NCBI RefSeq assembly: GCF_018324685.1
Contig: NZ_AP023354.1
Coordinates: forward strand, 1,798,001-1,862,000
Source: Actinocatenispora sera
GTDB taxonomy: Bacteria; Actinomycetota; Actinomycetes; Mycobacteriales; Micromonosporaceae
Direction of reading: 5' to 3'
Length of the DNA: 64,000 nt
Position 1 is the first letter of the stretch. Every line of letters begins with the position of its first letter. The notes under the pieces are model-generated. The model did no database searches and had not been told where the DNA came from. It saw only the letters and a list, made by a program, of their open reading frames with translations. The position numbers were made by a program, and so were the translations under genes. Shown here in pieces: positions 43,039 through 52,037 of the stretch.

Positions 43039-43833
43039 GTGCGGGTACGAAGCGGGTTGGTGGTGGCCGCGTTGCTGGTCGCGGGCGTGGCGCTGACCGG
43101 GTGCGACATGAACGTCGGGCTGTCCGGCGACAGCACGCACAGCGCCCGGTCGTTCGACCTGTCCGGCGACGCGGTGACGGTCCTGGTCGACAACGACGTG
43201 ACGCTGGTGCGGGGCAGGGCCGGCACGGTGCAGGTGCAGCGCTGGCTCACCGGTAAGGCGCGGGACCGGGCCACCTGGCGGTTGCACGGCGACGAGCTCC
43301 GGGTGACCGCGCCGTGCGTCGGGGTCAACCTGAACTGCGAGGCGAAGTACCAGGTGGCGGTGCCGCCGGGGGTCAAGGTGTCGCTGTCGACGACGTACGG
43401 CGACGTCGTCGCGAACGGGCTCGGCAACGACCTCAACGTGGTGTCCGAGCACGGTGACCTGTCGTTGACGAAGCTGTCCGGCCGGATCCGCGCGTCCACC
43501 GACTACGGCAACGTGACGGCCCGCCGGCTGGGGTCGGGCGACGTGATGGCCGAAAGCGACAGCGGTGACATCTCGCTCGGCTTCGCCGACGCGCCGACGC
43601 GGGTGGCCGCGCGGTCCTCGTACGGCAACATCCTGCTGACGGTACCCGATTCGGCCTATCACGTGACAACCGGGACGAAATACGGCGAGGTCAACTCGCA
43701 GTTGACCGACAACGACAGTGCGAAACGGACCCTCGTCGCCACCACCGACAACGGCGACGTGACCATCAGTACCGGTGACGCACCGGGCGGTCCGTCCACG
43801 GACCCGGACGCCGGCGACCGGTCGGGGGACTGA
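43039..43833 (+). CDS. Lipoprotein with DUF4097-type beta-helix repeats
   Basis: 264 residues from GTG 43039, preceded by GGGGAGAAAC. The signal peptide VRSGLVVAALLVAGVALTGC ends in the lipobox L-T-G-C, so the mature protein begins with a lipid-modified Cys. The remainder repeats beta turns such as STTYGDVVANGLGNDLNVVSEHGDLSLTKLSGRIRASTDYGNVTARRLGSGDVMAESDSGDISL, the alternating Y-G-N-V/S-G-D-I pattern of DUF4097 adhesin-like beta-helix proteins. Two Cys in CVGVNLNC may form a disulfide. Function in the envelope is unknown. A frame opening further upstream is not used. Confidence 0.87.
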   Translation: MRVRSGLVVAALLVAGVALTGCDMNVGLSGDSTHSARSFDLSGDAVTVLVDNDVTLVRGRAGTVQVQRWLTGKARDRATWRLHGDELRVTAPCVGVNLNCEAKYQVAVPPGVKVSLSTTYGDVVANGLGNDLNVVSEHGDLSLTKLSGRIRASTDYGNVTARRLGSGDVMAESDSGDISLGFADAPTRVAARSSYGNILLTVPDSAYHVTTGTKYGEVNSQLTDNDSAKRTLVATTDNGDVTISTGDAPGGPSTDPDAGDRSGD

Positions 43834-43892
43834 TCGCGGCCACATCCCGGCGCCGGCCGGTGCCGACCTCGCCGCACGCTAAGGTTCATCCG

Positions 43893-44651
43893 ATGAGCGC
43901 TGGACGGGTACGGGTGCCGGTACGCACCCCGGACGCCGAGTTCGCCGCGGGCACGTACGGGCCGTCCGCGGCGCTCGGCGCGCGACTGATCTGCGCGGGC
44001 GTCGGCCTCGGCATCGTGTTGCTGCTGCTCGGCCTGTTCGTCAAGACCGGCCCGATGACCAGCGCCGGCACCGATGCCGACTGGCTCGTCTCGTCGGCGC
44101 GCAACGGCCTGTTCACCCCGGTCGCGAAGGCGTTCACGCTGGTCGCGACGCCGGAACTGTGGGCGGTGCTCGGCTTCGTCATCCCGATCGTGCTGCTGCT
44201 CGCCCGCCGCCGTGGGCAGGCGCTGCGGGTGTTCGGCGTGCTCATCGGTACCACCGGCGTCACCTACGTGGCGAAGGCGCTGATCGACGAGCACCGGCCG
44301 ACCAGGAAGCTCTGGTTGGAGTCGGCCAGCAGCGGCAGCTTCCCGAGTGGCCACTCCGCCGCGGCATGGGCGATCGTGGTCACCGCCGTCATCCTGGTAC
44401 CGCCGGCGGCGAAGCGCGGCGTCGCGATCGGTGGCGCGATCTTCGCCGTCTTCGTGATGGGTTCCCGGGTCTACCTCGGCGTGCACTACCCGGGGGACAC
44501 CGTCGGCGGCGCGCTGGCGGCCGCCACCGCGGTCGTCTTCCTCGCCGGCCTGTCCCGGATGCCCCCGCTGCGGCGCTGGCTGCCGGCGCTGGACCGATCC
44601 GGCCGGGACGACCGACCGCCGTACCCGTCCCGGGTCGGCACCGGCCGCTGA
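43893..44651 (+). CDS. PAP2-family membrane phosphatase
   Basis: 252 residues from ATG 43893. About six membrane segments carry the three PAP2 phosphatase motifs: K-x6-R-P as KALIDEHRP, PSGHS in GSFPSGHSAAAWAIV, and S-R-x5-H-x3-D as SRVYLGVHYPGD. All catalytic residues, including both His, are present. Such enzymes act on undecaprenyl pyrophosphate or phosphatidic-acid-type lipids on the outer face of the membrane. TAAGGT about 15 bases before the start may be a -10, giving a nearly leaderless message. Confidence 0.93.
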   Translation: MSAGRVRVPVRTPDAEFAAGTYGPSAALGARLICAGVGLGIVLLLLGLFVKTGPMTSAGTDADWLVSSARNGLFTPVAKAFTLVATPELWAVLGFVIPIVLLLARRRGQALRVFGVLIGTTGVTYVAKALIDEHRPTRKLWLESASSGSFPSGHSAAAWAIVVTAVILVPPAAKRGVAIGGAIFAVFVMGSRVYLGVHYPGDTVGGALAAATAVVFLAGLSRMPPLRRWLPALDRSGRDDRPPYPSRVGTGR

Positions 44652-44655
44652 TCCG

Positions 44656-44781
44656 CGGTCCACACCACCCGGCACGCGCCGCGCACACCGCCCGGCCACC
44701 GCGGCCGTCGCGGGCTCACACCATCCGGCGGGGCCGCCGTCGCGGGTCCACACCGCCCCGGCCGAGGCTGCCGTCGCGGGG
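44656..44781. repeat. Degenerate 32-34-bp repeats of the kinase gene's 3' end
   Basis: Three copies of CCGTCGCGGG followed by a CACACC-containing half start at 44705, 44737 and 44771; the third runs across the stop codon of the Ser/Thr kinase gene. Two shorter, more decayed copies lie at about 44656-44700. The 3' end of the coding sequence has thus been copied in tandem into the gap between the convergent genes. No gene is seen here. Confidence 0.6.
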
Positions 44782-46368
44782 TCACACCATGCGGCAGGCG
44801 CCGCCGTCGAGCGCGAACCCGCTGCCCGGGCCGCTGTCGTGGGCGACGGTCGCGGTGAAGCCGATGCTGACCCCCTGGCTGGTCAGGTCGTCGTTCCACC
44901 CGGCGGACCGCACCGTGACGGTCGAACCGTCCTGGTCGAACCGGCCGTTCCACCCGCCGGTGATCCGCTGGCCGGCCGGCAGCCGGAACGTGAGCGTCCA
45001 GCCGTGCCGGCTCCGGTCGCTGCGCACCAGCACGGTCGCGGTGTACCCGGCGTCCTGCCGGCTCCGGTACGACCAGCCCACCGTGCAGTCGCCGGCGGTC
45101 GCGGCCTCGGAGGACGCCGACCGGTGCGCCGAGCCCGACGGGCGCGCCGAGGCGGCGCTGGTGCGGGTGCTCGGCCGCGCCGACGGCGACGGGCTGGCAC
45201 TGACCGAACCGGTACCGCTGTGCGGGCTCGGTGTTGCCGCGCCGGTGCTGGCGGCGGTGACGGGCCGGGCGACGTCCGGCGCCGTCCGGTCGGTGTGCCG
45301 GTCCGCCGGCCAGACCGCCACCGACGCACCCACCGCGACTCCCAGCACCAGGACCACCGCCGCCACCAGCGCCGCGCGCCGGCCCAGCGGGCCGACCCGG
45401 CGGCGCTCCTCGACCGGCGGGGCGGCCGGTCCGGCCTCGCCGGCCGGTACCGGCATCGCGAGGGGGCTGCCGGCCGCCACACCGGTGACCGCGGCGGACG
45501 GCTGGTCGGCGGCTCGGGCGGCGAGCTCGTCCGCTGGCCGGTCGGCGGCCTCGGCCAGCGCGGTGAGCTCGACCGCGAGTTCCGCCGCGGTCGGCCGGTC
45601 CTTCGCACGCTTCGCCAGGCAGCGGCGACGCAGCCGGTCCACCGCGGTCGGCAGGCCGTCGATCGGCGGCAACGCCGCCGGCGGCCCGTACCAGTGCGCC
45701 TCGGTGGCGTCGGTGGTGGTGTCGCCGCCGAACGGGGTCTCGCCGGTCAGCAGCACGTGCAGCAACACGCCCAGCGAGTACACGTCGGAGGCTGGTTCGA
45801 CGGGCAGCCCGGCCAGCCGCTCCGGCGACAGGTACGCGGGCGTGCCCAGGATGCTGTTCTCCCCGGGCGGGGCGTCCCGGTCGCCGATCGCCGCGGAGAT
45901 GCCGAAGTCGACGACCTTCGCGCCGGTCTCGCCGAGCAACACGTTCGCCGCGGTGACGTCGCGGTGCACGATGCCCTGCGCATGCGCCGCCGCCAGCGCG
46001 TCCGCCACCTCGGCGGCCACCGTCACCGCCGCCGGCCAGGGCAGCGGACCGTCGTCCAGCCGGTCCGCCAGCGACCGGCCCGGCACGTACTCCATCACCA
46101 CGAACGGCAGCACCCCGCCGTCCGGGCCGGTCGACTCGGCGCAGTCGAACACGTTGACGATGCGCGGGTGGGTCAGCCGGGCGACGGCCCGCGCCTCGGC
46201 CCGGATCCGGTCGGTGTCCGGCCCGGTGCCGGTCAGCAGCTTGATCGCGACCTGCCGCTCCAGCACCCGGTCGTACGCCTGCCACACCACGGACATCCCG
46301 CCGGCGCCGAGCCGCCGGCGCAACCGGTACCGGCCGTTCAGTACCGTGTCCGCCCGCACGCTGTGCAC
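44782..46368 (-). CDS. Transmembrane Ser/Thr protein kinase with extracellular CBM2-like domain
   Basis: 528 residues. Kinase domain 10-270: G-loop LGAGGMSVV (20-28), K43 in VAIKLL, HRD 135-137 with N142 in HRDVTAANVLL (Thr where PknB has Lys), DFG 154-156, activation loop ending GTPAYLSPE. A Pro/Ala linker leads to one membrane helix (332-353), then a Ser/Thr/Pro-rich stalk. Residues 428-525 look like a family 2 cellulose-binding module: Cys at both ends (C428, C525), GWTLTFRLPAGQRITGGWNG with W457 and W473, and SAGWNDDL with W491. The module would be outside the cell, suggesting a kinase that senses or sits on beta-glucan or chitin. The kinase part is sure, the CBM call strong. Confidence 0.92.
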   Translation of the reverse strand: MHSVRADTVLNGRYRLRRRLGAGGMSVVWQAYDRVLERQVAIKLLTGTGPDTDRIRAEARAVARLTHPRIVNVFDCAESTGPDGGVLPFVVMEYVPGRSLADRLDDGPLPWPAAVTVAAEVADALAAAHAQGIVHRDVTAANVLLGETGAKVVDFGISAAIGDRDAPPGENSILGTPAYLSPERLAGLPVEPASDVYSLGVLLHVLLTGETPFGGDTTTDATEAHWYGPPAALPPIDGLPTAVDRLRRRCLAKRAKDRPTAAELAVELTALAEAADRPADELAARAADQPSAAVTGVAAGSPLAMPVPAGEAGPAAPPVEERRRVGPLGRRAALVAAVVLVLGVAVGASVAVWPADRHTDRTAPDVARPVTAASTGAATPSPHSGTGSVSASPSPSARPSTRTSAASARPSGSAHRSASSEAATAGDCTVGWSYRSRQDAGYTATVLVRSDRSRHGWTLTFRLPAGQRITGGWNGRFDQDGSTVTVRSAGWNDDLTSQGVSIGFTATVAHDSGPGSGFALDGGACRMV

Positions 46369-46458
46369 CTGCCCGAGTCTGCCGGAAGCGGCCCCGTTAC
46401 CCGGTTCCCCGCACCCCCAAACCGGGAGTGTGTCGGGTCACACCGGGGCGCGTGCGGT

Positions 46459-48873
46459 TCAGTCGCCGGTCGGGGTGGCGACGACGACCGACAGGTCGTC
46501 GTCCGGCGCCGAACCGAGCGTCGCGGTGACGTGATCGACCAGCGCCACCGGGTCTCCCAGGTCGACGTGCTCACCGACGTGCAGCAGCGCCTCCAGGCCG
46601 CTCGCCAGCGTGCGGTCCCGCCGCACCACCAGGCCGTCGGTGTAGAGCAGCAGCCGCTCGCCGGGCGGCAGGTCGACCGCGGCCTGCTGGTAGGCGATGT
46701 CCGGCGCGGCGCCGACCGGCAGCCCGAGCGGACCCGTCAGCACGCTCGCGGTACCGTCCGGCGCGTACCGCAGCGGCGCCGCCTGGCCGGCCGCGGCCCA
46801 CTGCATCCGGTGCTCGGCCGGCTGGTAGCGGGCCACCACCAGGGTGGCCAGCTGCCCGGCACCGAGCTCGCCGATCATCCGGTTCAGCGCGGACAGCAGC
46901 TCGCCCGGATCCATCCCGAGCACCGCATACGCCCGTACCGCGTTGCGCAGCCGGGCCGCCGCCACCGTCGCCGCCAAGCCGGAACCCGTGACGTCGCCGA
47001 CCACCAGGTACGTCGAGGCGCCGGCCGGGCCGGAGCGCAGTGCGAACACGTCGTACCAGTCGCCGGCGACCCGGCCGGTCGCCTCGGACGAGCGGCACAG
47101 TCCGGACACCGCGATCCCGGGCGTCTCGGTCAGCTCCGGGTCGGTCGGCAGCAGCGCGTCCCGCATCGTCGCCGCCGCCTGCGACTCGGCCCGCAGCCGC
47201 TGCTTCTGCGCGGCCAGCGCCTCCTGCGCGCGGCGCAGCTGCGACTCGACCGCCCGCTCCTCGGTGACGTCCTGCGCCGTGCCGCGGATCGCCCACACGG
47301 CACCGTCGGAGTCGAACTCCGGCTCGCCGCTGAGCCGCAGCCGCCGCGCCGGCGCGTCCGCCAGCCGGTGCTCGACGGTGAACGCCCGGCCGGCGAGCAG
47401 GGCGCCGCGGATCGCCTCCTGCACCGCGTACCAGTCGTCGGCGTGCACGTACTCGCCGCTCTCGGACAGCGGCAGCGCGCCCTGCTCCTCGGTGCGGCCG
47501 AGCAGCCGGTACATCTCCGGTGACCAGCGGGCCGCGCCGGTGCGCAGGTCCCAGCGGAACGAGCCGAGCCGGCCGATCCGCTCGGCCTGCAGCAGCTGGT
47601 CGTGCAGCTCCTCCGCGGTCGACCGGCGCTGCCACAGGCACAGCACGCCGTCCCCGAGCCGGGTCGCGTCGATCCGCGCCACCAGCGACTCCTCGGTACC
47701 GTCCGCCGCCGCGTCGATCGTCACGTCGCCCAGCCGGGCCGGTTCGCCGTCCGCCAGCACCCGGGCGAACTCGCCGAGCAGCAGCCGGCTGCCGGTGTCC
47801 GGCAGCACCGCGAGCAGGGTGCGGTCCGTCGCGTCCGGCCCGGCCAGCGCGGTCAGCAGCGCCGCCGCGGCGGCGTTCGTGTACTCGAACCGGAAGTCGA
47901 CGACCCGCCCCTCGTCGTCGCGCACCGGCCCGAGCAGCACCCCCGGCGTGGGTATCGCGTCCAGCACCGCGCGGGTCGGATCGGCCTCGGTGGCCGGCAG
48001 TTCGGCGGTCGTCAGCCGGCCCACCCGGCCGCCGATCGGCGTCGCCAGCGCCACCAGGTACCGGTGTGCCTGCGCGCTCAGCTCGGTCGGCTCCCGCCAG
48101 CCGACCGCCAACACCCCGACCACCTCGGTACCGGCGGACAGCGGTACGGCCAGCACCGAACGCAACGCCGCGTCGCCGGAGTCGGCGACCCACACCGTGT
48201 CGGACCGCTCGAACGCGGTACCGGCGGTGGCCGCGAGCGGCGCCGCGCCGTCGTTGCCGTACCCACCGACCGGTTGCAGCTGGTCTGCCGGGTCGCGCAG
48301 CAGGATCGACACGGCGGCCGGTGGCGGCCAGCCCACGGTGGCCTCGGCGACCGTCTCGGCCAGCTGCGGGTACTCCCGGGCGGTGGTGATGCGCGCGGAC
48401 AGCAGCTGGTGCTGCGCCTGCAGCGCCTCGACCTCCGGCTGCCGGGCCCGCGGCTGTTCCGGTACCGGCCGGTCGGCGGCGCGGCGCCGGGCGTGCGCGA
48501 GGTACTGGTCGAGCTCGTCGTCCAGGAACGCGGCCGGCCGCTCGGTCTCCGGCGCCGGCGCGGTCGCACCGACCAGCGCCGCGGCCACCTCGGCGAGTTT
48601 GATGTTGGTGCGCTGGGAGAGCCGGACCAGGTGATCGAACGCCTCGTCCGGGCCGACCCCGAGCCGTTCCACCAGCATGCCCTTGGCCTGCTCGATGACC
48701 GCCCGGTTGCGCATCGCCCGGCGCATGCCGGCCAGCTCGTCCCGCAGCCGGGCCACGACCCCGGCCAGCGCCTCCTGCGGCTGCGCCGGGTCGGCGCCGG
48801 AATCGGGCACCGCGGCCGAACCGGCCGACGGCTCCTCACCGTCGCGTCCCGCCTGCGCAGGGGGTGTCTTCAT
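46459..48873 (-). CDS. ANTAR-GAF-PAS-SpoIIE phosphatase
   Basis: 804 residues. Residues about 38-102 are an ANTAR RNA-binding domain (LRDELAGMRRAMRNRAVIEQAKGMLVERLGVGPDEAFDHLVRLSQRTNIKLAEVAAALV). A GAF-like region (about 155-300), a PAS-like region (305-425) and a second PAS (GSFRWDLRTGAARWSPEMYRLLGR, 430-545, ending RGTAQDVTEERAV) follow. The PP2C/SpoIIE part fills 575-800 with VAGDWYDVF, VVGDVTGSGLAA, LLYTDGLVVRRDR and DDDLSVVV. ANTAR domains usually bind terminator hairpins to prevent termination, and SpoIIE phosphatases act on anti-anti-sigma factors; joining both suggests signal input at two levels. Confidence 0.93.
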   Translation of the reverse strand: MKTPPAQAGRDGEEPSAGSAAVPDSGADPAQPQEALAGVVARLRDELAGMRRAMRNRAVIEQAKGMLVERLGVGPDEAFDHLVRLSQRTNIKLAEVAAALVGATAPAPETERPAAFLDDELDQYLAHARRRAADRPVPEQPRARQPEVEALQAQHQLLSARITTAREYPQLAETVAEATVGWPPPAAVSILLRDPADQLQPVGGYGNDGAAPLAATAGTAFERSDTVWVADSGDAALRSVLAVPLSAGTEVVGVLAVGWREPTELSAQAHRYLVALATPIGGRVGRLTTAELPATEADPTRAVLDAIPTPGVLLGPVRDDEGRVVDFRFEYTNAAAAALLTALAGPDATDRTLLAVLPDTGSRLLLGEFARVLADGEPARLGDVTIDAAADGTEESLVARIDATRLGDGVLCLWQRRSTAEELHDQLLQAERIGRLGSFRWDLRTGAARWSPEMYRLLGRTEEQGALPLSESGEYVHADDWYAVQEAIRGALLAGRAFTVEHRLADAPARRLRLSGEPEFDSDGAVWAIRGTAQDVTEERAVESQLRRAQEALAAQKQRLRAESQAAATMRDALLPTDPELTETPGIAVSGLCRSSEATGRVAGDWYDVFALRSGPAGASTYLVVGDVTGSGLAATVAAARLRNAVRAYAVLGMDPGELLSALNRMIGELGAGQLATLVVARYQPAEHRMQWAAAGQAAPLRYAPDGTASVLTGPLGLPVGAAPDIAYQQAAVDLPPGERLLLYTDGLVVRRDRTLASGLEALLHVGEHVDLGDPVALVDHVTATLGSAPDDDLSVVVATPTGD

Positions 48874-49178
48874 GGCCTGCCACCCGGCTGCGCCGGGCCT
48901 GGTTGCTCGCTCGCGGCGTCGGCCCGAGCGCGGACGACACCGGCGTGCACCACCCGCACCTCCGCCCCGGGGGCGGACGAACGGATTCCGGCTCGCACGG
49001 GCGGAGCCATCGAGACACCCCCTGTCACGGTCGGCCGGCCTCCTGGGTACGACGGGTCGCGGTGGAGCGTACCGCCCGGCCCGCGCGGACGGTGGTCCGC
49101 ACCGCGTCGCGGGTGGGAACGTCGGGCCACCCCCGAGTCGCTATGGTGAGCCCGAATCCGTCAAAACGGGAGGACGCT
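48874..49178. other. Gene-free divergent region before the ESX locus
   Basis: 305 bases between the ANTAR-SpoIIE gene and mycosin 2. A possible -10 (TATGGT, about 49142-49147) and the ribosome site GGGAGGAC lie near the mycosin start. Nothing else was recognised. Confidence 0.4.
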
Positions 49179-50486
49179 GTGCGCAGAACATCGGCACTCC
49201 GGGCGGGTGCCGTCGGCGCTCTGGTCGGTGGGCTGCTCGCCGCCGTCGCCCTGCCCGGTGTGGTGTCGGCCGCCCCCGACCTGAAAGCCGTCAACTGGTA
49301 CCCGGACGCGATCCATCTCCCGCAGGCGCAGCAGATCAGTACCGGCGAGGGCGTCACGGTGGCGGTCCTGGACAGCGGCGTGAACCCGATCCCGGAGCTC
49401 TCCGGCCGGGTGGTGCCGGGCTTCGACCCGGGCGGCGGGGATGGCCGCCGCGACCGGGACGGCCACGGTACGAGCATGGCGGCGCTGATCGCCGGCACGG
49501 GCGACATGCCCGGTGTCGCGCCGCAGGCCAAGATCCTCCCGGTCTCTGCGATCAAGGGCGAGCAGGCCTCGTTGCTGCCCCCGAACACCATCACCCGGCT
49601 GGTGCACTACGCGATCGACCACGGCGCGCGGGTGGTCAACATGTCGTTCGGCGTGAACGACCAGGCCGATCCGGCCGACGCGCCCTGGAAGAGGCAGCTG
49701 ATCGCGTACGCGACCGAGCACAGGGCGGTGCTCGTCGCCAGTACCGGCGACGACCCGGAGGCGCCGCTGGGCCGGCCGGCCGACGTACCCGGCGTGGTCG
49801 CGGTCTCCGGCCTCGGCCGGAACGGCTCGACCTGGGCCGGCTCCAGCACCGGCAAGGGCACCGTGCTGGCCGCGCCGGCCGAGAGGATCAGCTTCCCGAC
49901 CGGCGTGCCCGGCAAGGAGTACGAGACGTCCAACGGCACCAGCGGCGCGAGCGCCCTGGTCTCCGGCATGCTCGCGCTGATCATGTCGAAGTACCCGGAC
50001 ATCTCCTCGGCCGGCGCGGTCAACCGGCTCATCGCCACCGCGCACGACCTCGGCGCCAAGGGCCGGGACCCGGTGTACGGGTTCGGTGCGGTCGACGCGG
50101 CCGCCGCGCTGGCCCCGCAGGTACCGAAGGCGGACGGCAACCCGCTCGCCGCCGGCGGCGTGGCCACGGTCAGCTCCGCGAGCGGTACGGACAACTCGGA
50201 CAGCGGCCTGTCCACCGCGGTGCTGATCGCGGTGATCGTGGTCGCCGCGCTGCTGATCCTGGTGTTGATCGTGGTGATCGTGACGCTGCGGTCGCGCCGC
50301 CGCGGCGGCGGTGGCAACAACGGCGGTGGCGGCGGCGGTGGCGGCGGCCCGGGTGGTCCGCCCGGCGGACCGGGTGGCGGCCCGGTCGGGTACGGCGAGC
50401 CGCAGCAGGCACCGCCGCAGTGGCAGCACCCGGAGAGGGAGCCGGTACCGGCGGGGCAGTGGGGTCCGCCCCCACCCGGTCGCTGA
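49179..50486 (+). CDS. mycP: Mycosin-type subtilisin protease (copy 2)
   Basis: 435 residues from GTG 49179 with a GGGAGGA site. A signal peptide (LRAGAVGALVGGLLAAVALPGVVSA) precedes the S8 domain with D65 in VAVLDSGVN, H96 in DGHGTSMAA and S255 in SNGTSGASALVSG. The oxyanion position, normally Asn after A-A-G or A-T-G, reads VASTGDDPE, with D191 instead of Asn. A C-terminal helix (STAVLIAVIVVAALLILVLIVVIVTL) is followed by a Gly- and Pro-rich cytosolic tail of about 75 residues. It begins the ESX accessory locus and should be its mycosin; the Asn to Asp change may weaken proteolysis. Confidence 0.92.
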   Translation: MRRTSALRAGAVGALVGGLLAAVALPGVVSAAPDLKAVNWYPDAIHLPQAQQISTGEGVTVAVLDSGVNPIPELSGRVVPGFDPGGGDGRRDRDGHGTSMAALIAGTGDMPGVAPQAKILPVSAIKGEQASLLPPNTITRLVHYAIDHGARVVNMSFGVNDQADPADAPWKRQLIAYATEHRAVLVASTGDDPEAPLGRPADVPGVVAVSGLGRNGSTWAGSSTGKGTVLAAPAERISFPTGVPGKEYETSNGTSGASALVSGMLALIMSKYPDISSAGAVNRLIATAHDLGAKGRDPVYGFGAVDAAAALAPQVPKADGNPLAAGGVATVSSASGTDNSDSGLSTAVLIAVIVVAALLILVLIVVIVTLRSRRRGGGGNNGGGGGGGGGPGGPPGGPGGGPVGYGEPQQAPPQWQHPEREPVPAGQWGPPPPGR

Positions 50487-50795
50487 CGACTGACGGTCAG
50501 CCGCTCCGACGCGTGGTGAGCACCGGTTGTCGCCTGCCGTTTCGGTAGATGCAGCGCGCCCCGGACTCGCCTCGGTGCCCGGTGCGTCGTGCCGCCCCGG
50601 CCGTACGGGATGGGCGTACGCGCGAGGGTTGACGGTTTTGTGGCGTCCCTACGATAGGTTCCCGTCCGTACCGGCTGCGTGCACGCTGATGCTGATCGTG
50701 ATGGTGTGCGGGCACGCGGCGGGTCTCCATCGGTGTGTCGGAAGCACGCCGGTGCGGCGACCACGGGTAGGCAGACGGGGAAGGGATGGCCAGCC

Positions 50796-52037
50796 ATGGT
50801 GATGACGCAGGCACCACCGCGCGCCCACGGGGCCGTCCGGCTGGAGAACGCGAACGCCGGCGAGGTGACGTTCGCACCGCGCGGCGGCCGGCGCCGGTTC
50901 GGCGGCGTGCGCGTCGGCCAGTTCGTCCTGCTCGAGGTCGCTCTGGCCGCGCTGATCGTGGCAGCCAACCTGCATCCCGCCTCGTGGCTCGGCGGCGCCG
51001 CGGTGCTCGCCCTGGTGCTGGTGTTCGTGGCGTTCGGCCGGACCGGCGGGCACTGGTGGACCGACTGGCTGGTGTTGCGCCGGCGCTACCGGCGACGCAG
51101 GGGCGGCCGCGGCGCGAGTACCGACGACGCCCGGCTCGCCGCGCTGCGCCGGCTGGTGCCGGAGCTGTCCATCCGCACGATCGAGGACCGGGGCAACCGG
51201 ATCGGCATCGGCCAGGACGAGTCCGGTTGGTTCGCGGTGGTCGCGGTCGCGCCGCGCACCGGGCTGCGCGGCGACCCGACCGAGGCGCTGCCGCTGGAGG
51301 CGATGGCCCGGGTGCTCGACGAGGGCGGCCTGCGCGTCTCGGTGCTGCAGATCGTCGTGCACACCATTCCCGGCCCGGCGGCGATGCTGGACGACACCGC
51401 GCCGGCGGCCCGCTCGTACCGGCAACTCGCCGCGAGCGACATGGGCGTCGAGCCGATCGACCAGCGGTGCTGGGTCGCGGTCCGGCTCGACCCGACCAGC
51501 GCGTCGCGGGCCACCGCCACCCGCGGTGGCGGCGTCGACGGGGTGCACCGGGCCCTGTCCACCGCGGTCGGCCGGCTCGGCAAGGCGATCGGTGGCGCCG
51601 GCCTGGAGTACGAGTTGCTCGACGCCGAGGGTGTCCGGGACGCGCTGGCGCAGTCGTGTGGCGTCACCGGGTACGTCGATCCCGGTTCGGTCGGGCAGAT
51701 CGGCGAGGAGTGGTCCAGCTGGCGGGCCGGTGGGCTGGCGCACGCGTGCTTCTGGGTGCGCGACTGGCCGCGGCTGCGCGACATCAGCGGCGTGATCGGC
51801 CGCCTCGCCCGCACCCCCGCGGTGCTGACCAGCGTCGCGGTGACCATGTCGCCCAGCGACGACGGCATCGACTTCCGCACCCTGGTCCGCGTCGGCGCGC
51901 AGCCCGAACAGCTGACCGGCAACTGCCGGGCGCTGCAGCAGCTGGCGAACGTGTCCCGGGCCAAGCTGTTCCGGCTCAACGGAGAGCAGGCGCCGTCGGT
52001 GTACGCGACGGCGCCGAGCGGGGGTGGCGCCCAGTGA
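50796..52037 (+). CDS. eccE: Type VII secretion protein EccE
   Basis: 413 residues from ATG 50796 (ATG 50802 possible). Two membrane helices lie near the N-terminus (VRVGQFVLLEVALAALIVAANL and ASWLGGAAVLALVLVFVAFG), then W-W-T-D-W-L-x-L-R-R-R-Y-R-R and a cytosolic domain of about 300 residues with GIGQDESGWFAVVAVAP and AHACFWVRDWPRLRD, the outline of EccE, a component of the ESX membrane complex. It sits 310 bases after mycosin 2. Its stop overlaps the next gene (GTGA). EccE is the least conserved of the ESX core proteins, so the call rests on layout and context. Confidence 0.82.
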   Translation: MVMTQAPPRAHGAVRLENANAGEVTFAPRGGRRRFGGVRVGQFVLLEVALAALIVAANLHPASWLGGAAVLALVLVFVAFGRTGGHWWTDWLVLRRRYRRRRGGRGASTDDARLAALRRLVPELSIRTIEDRGNRIGIGQDESGWFAVVAVAPRTGLRGDPTEALPLEAMARVLDEGGLRVSVLQIVVHTIPGPAAMLDDTAPAARSYRQLAASDMGVEPIDQRCWVAVRLDPTSASRATATRGGGVDGVHRALSTAVGRLGKAIGGAGLEYELLDAEGVRDALAQSCGVTGYVDPGSVGQIGEEWSSWRAGGLAHACFWVRDWPRLRDISGVIGRLARTPAVLTSVAVTMSPSDDGIDFRTLVRVGAQPEQLTGNCRALQQLANVSRAKLFRLNGEQAPSVYATAPSGGGAQ

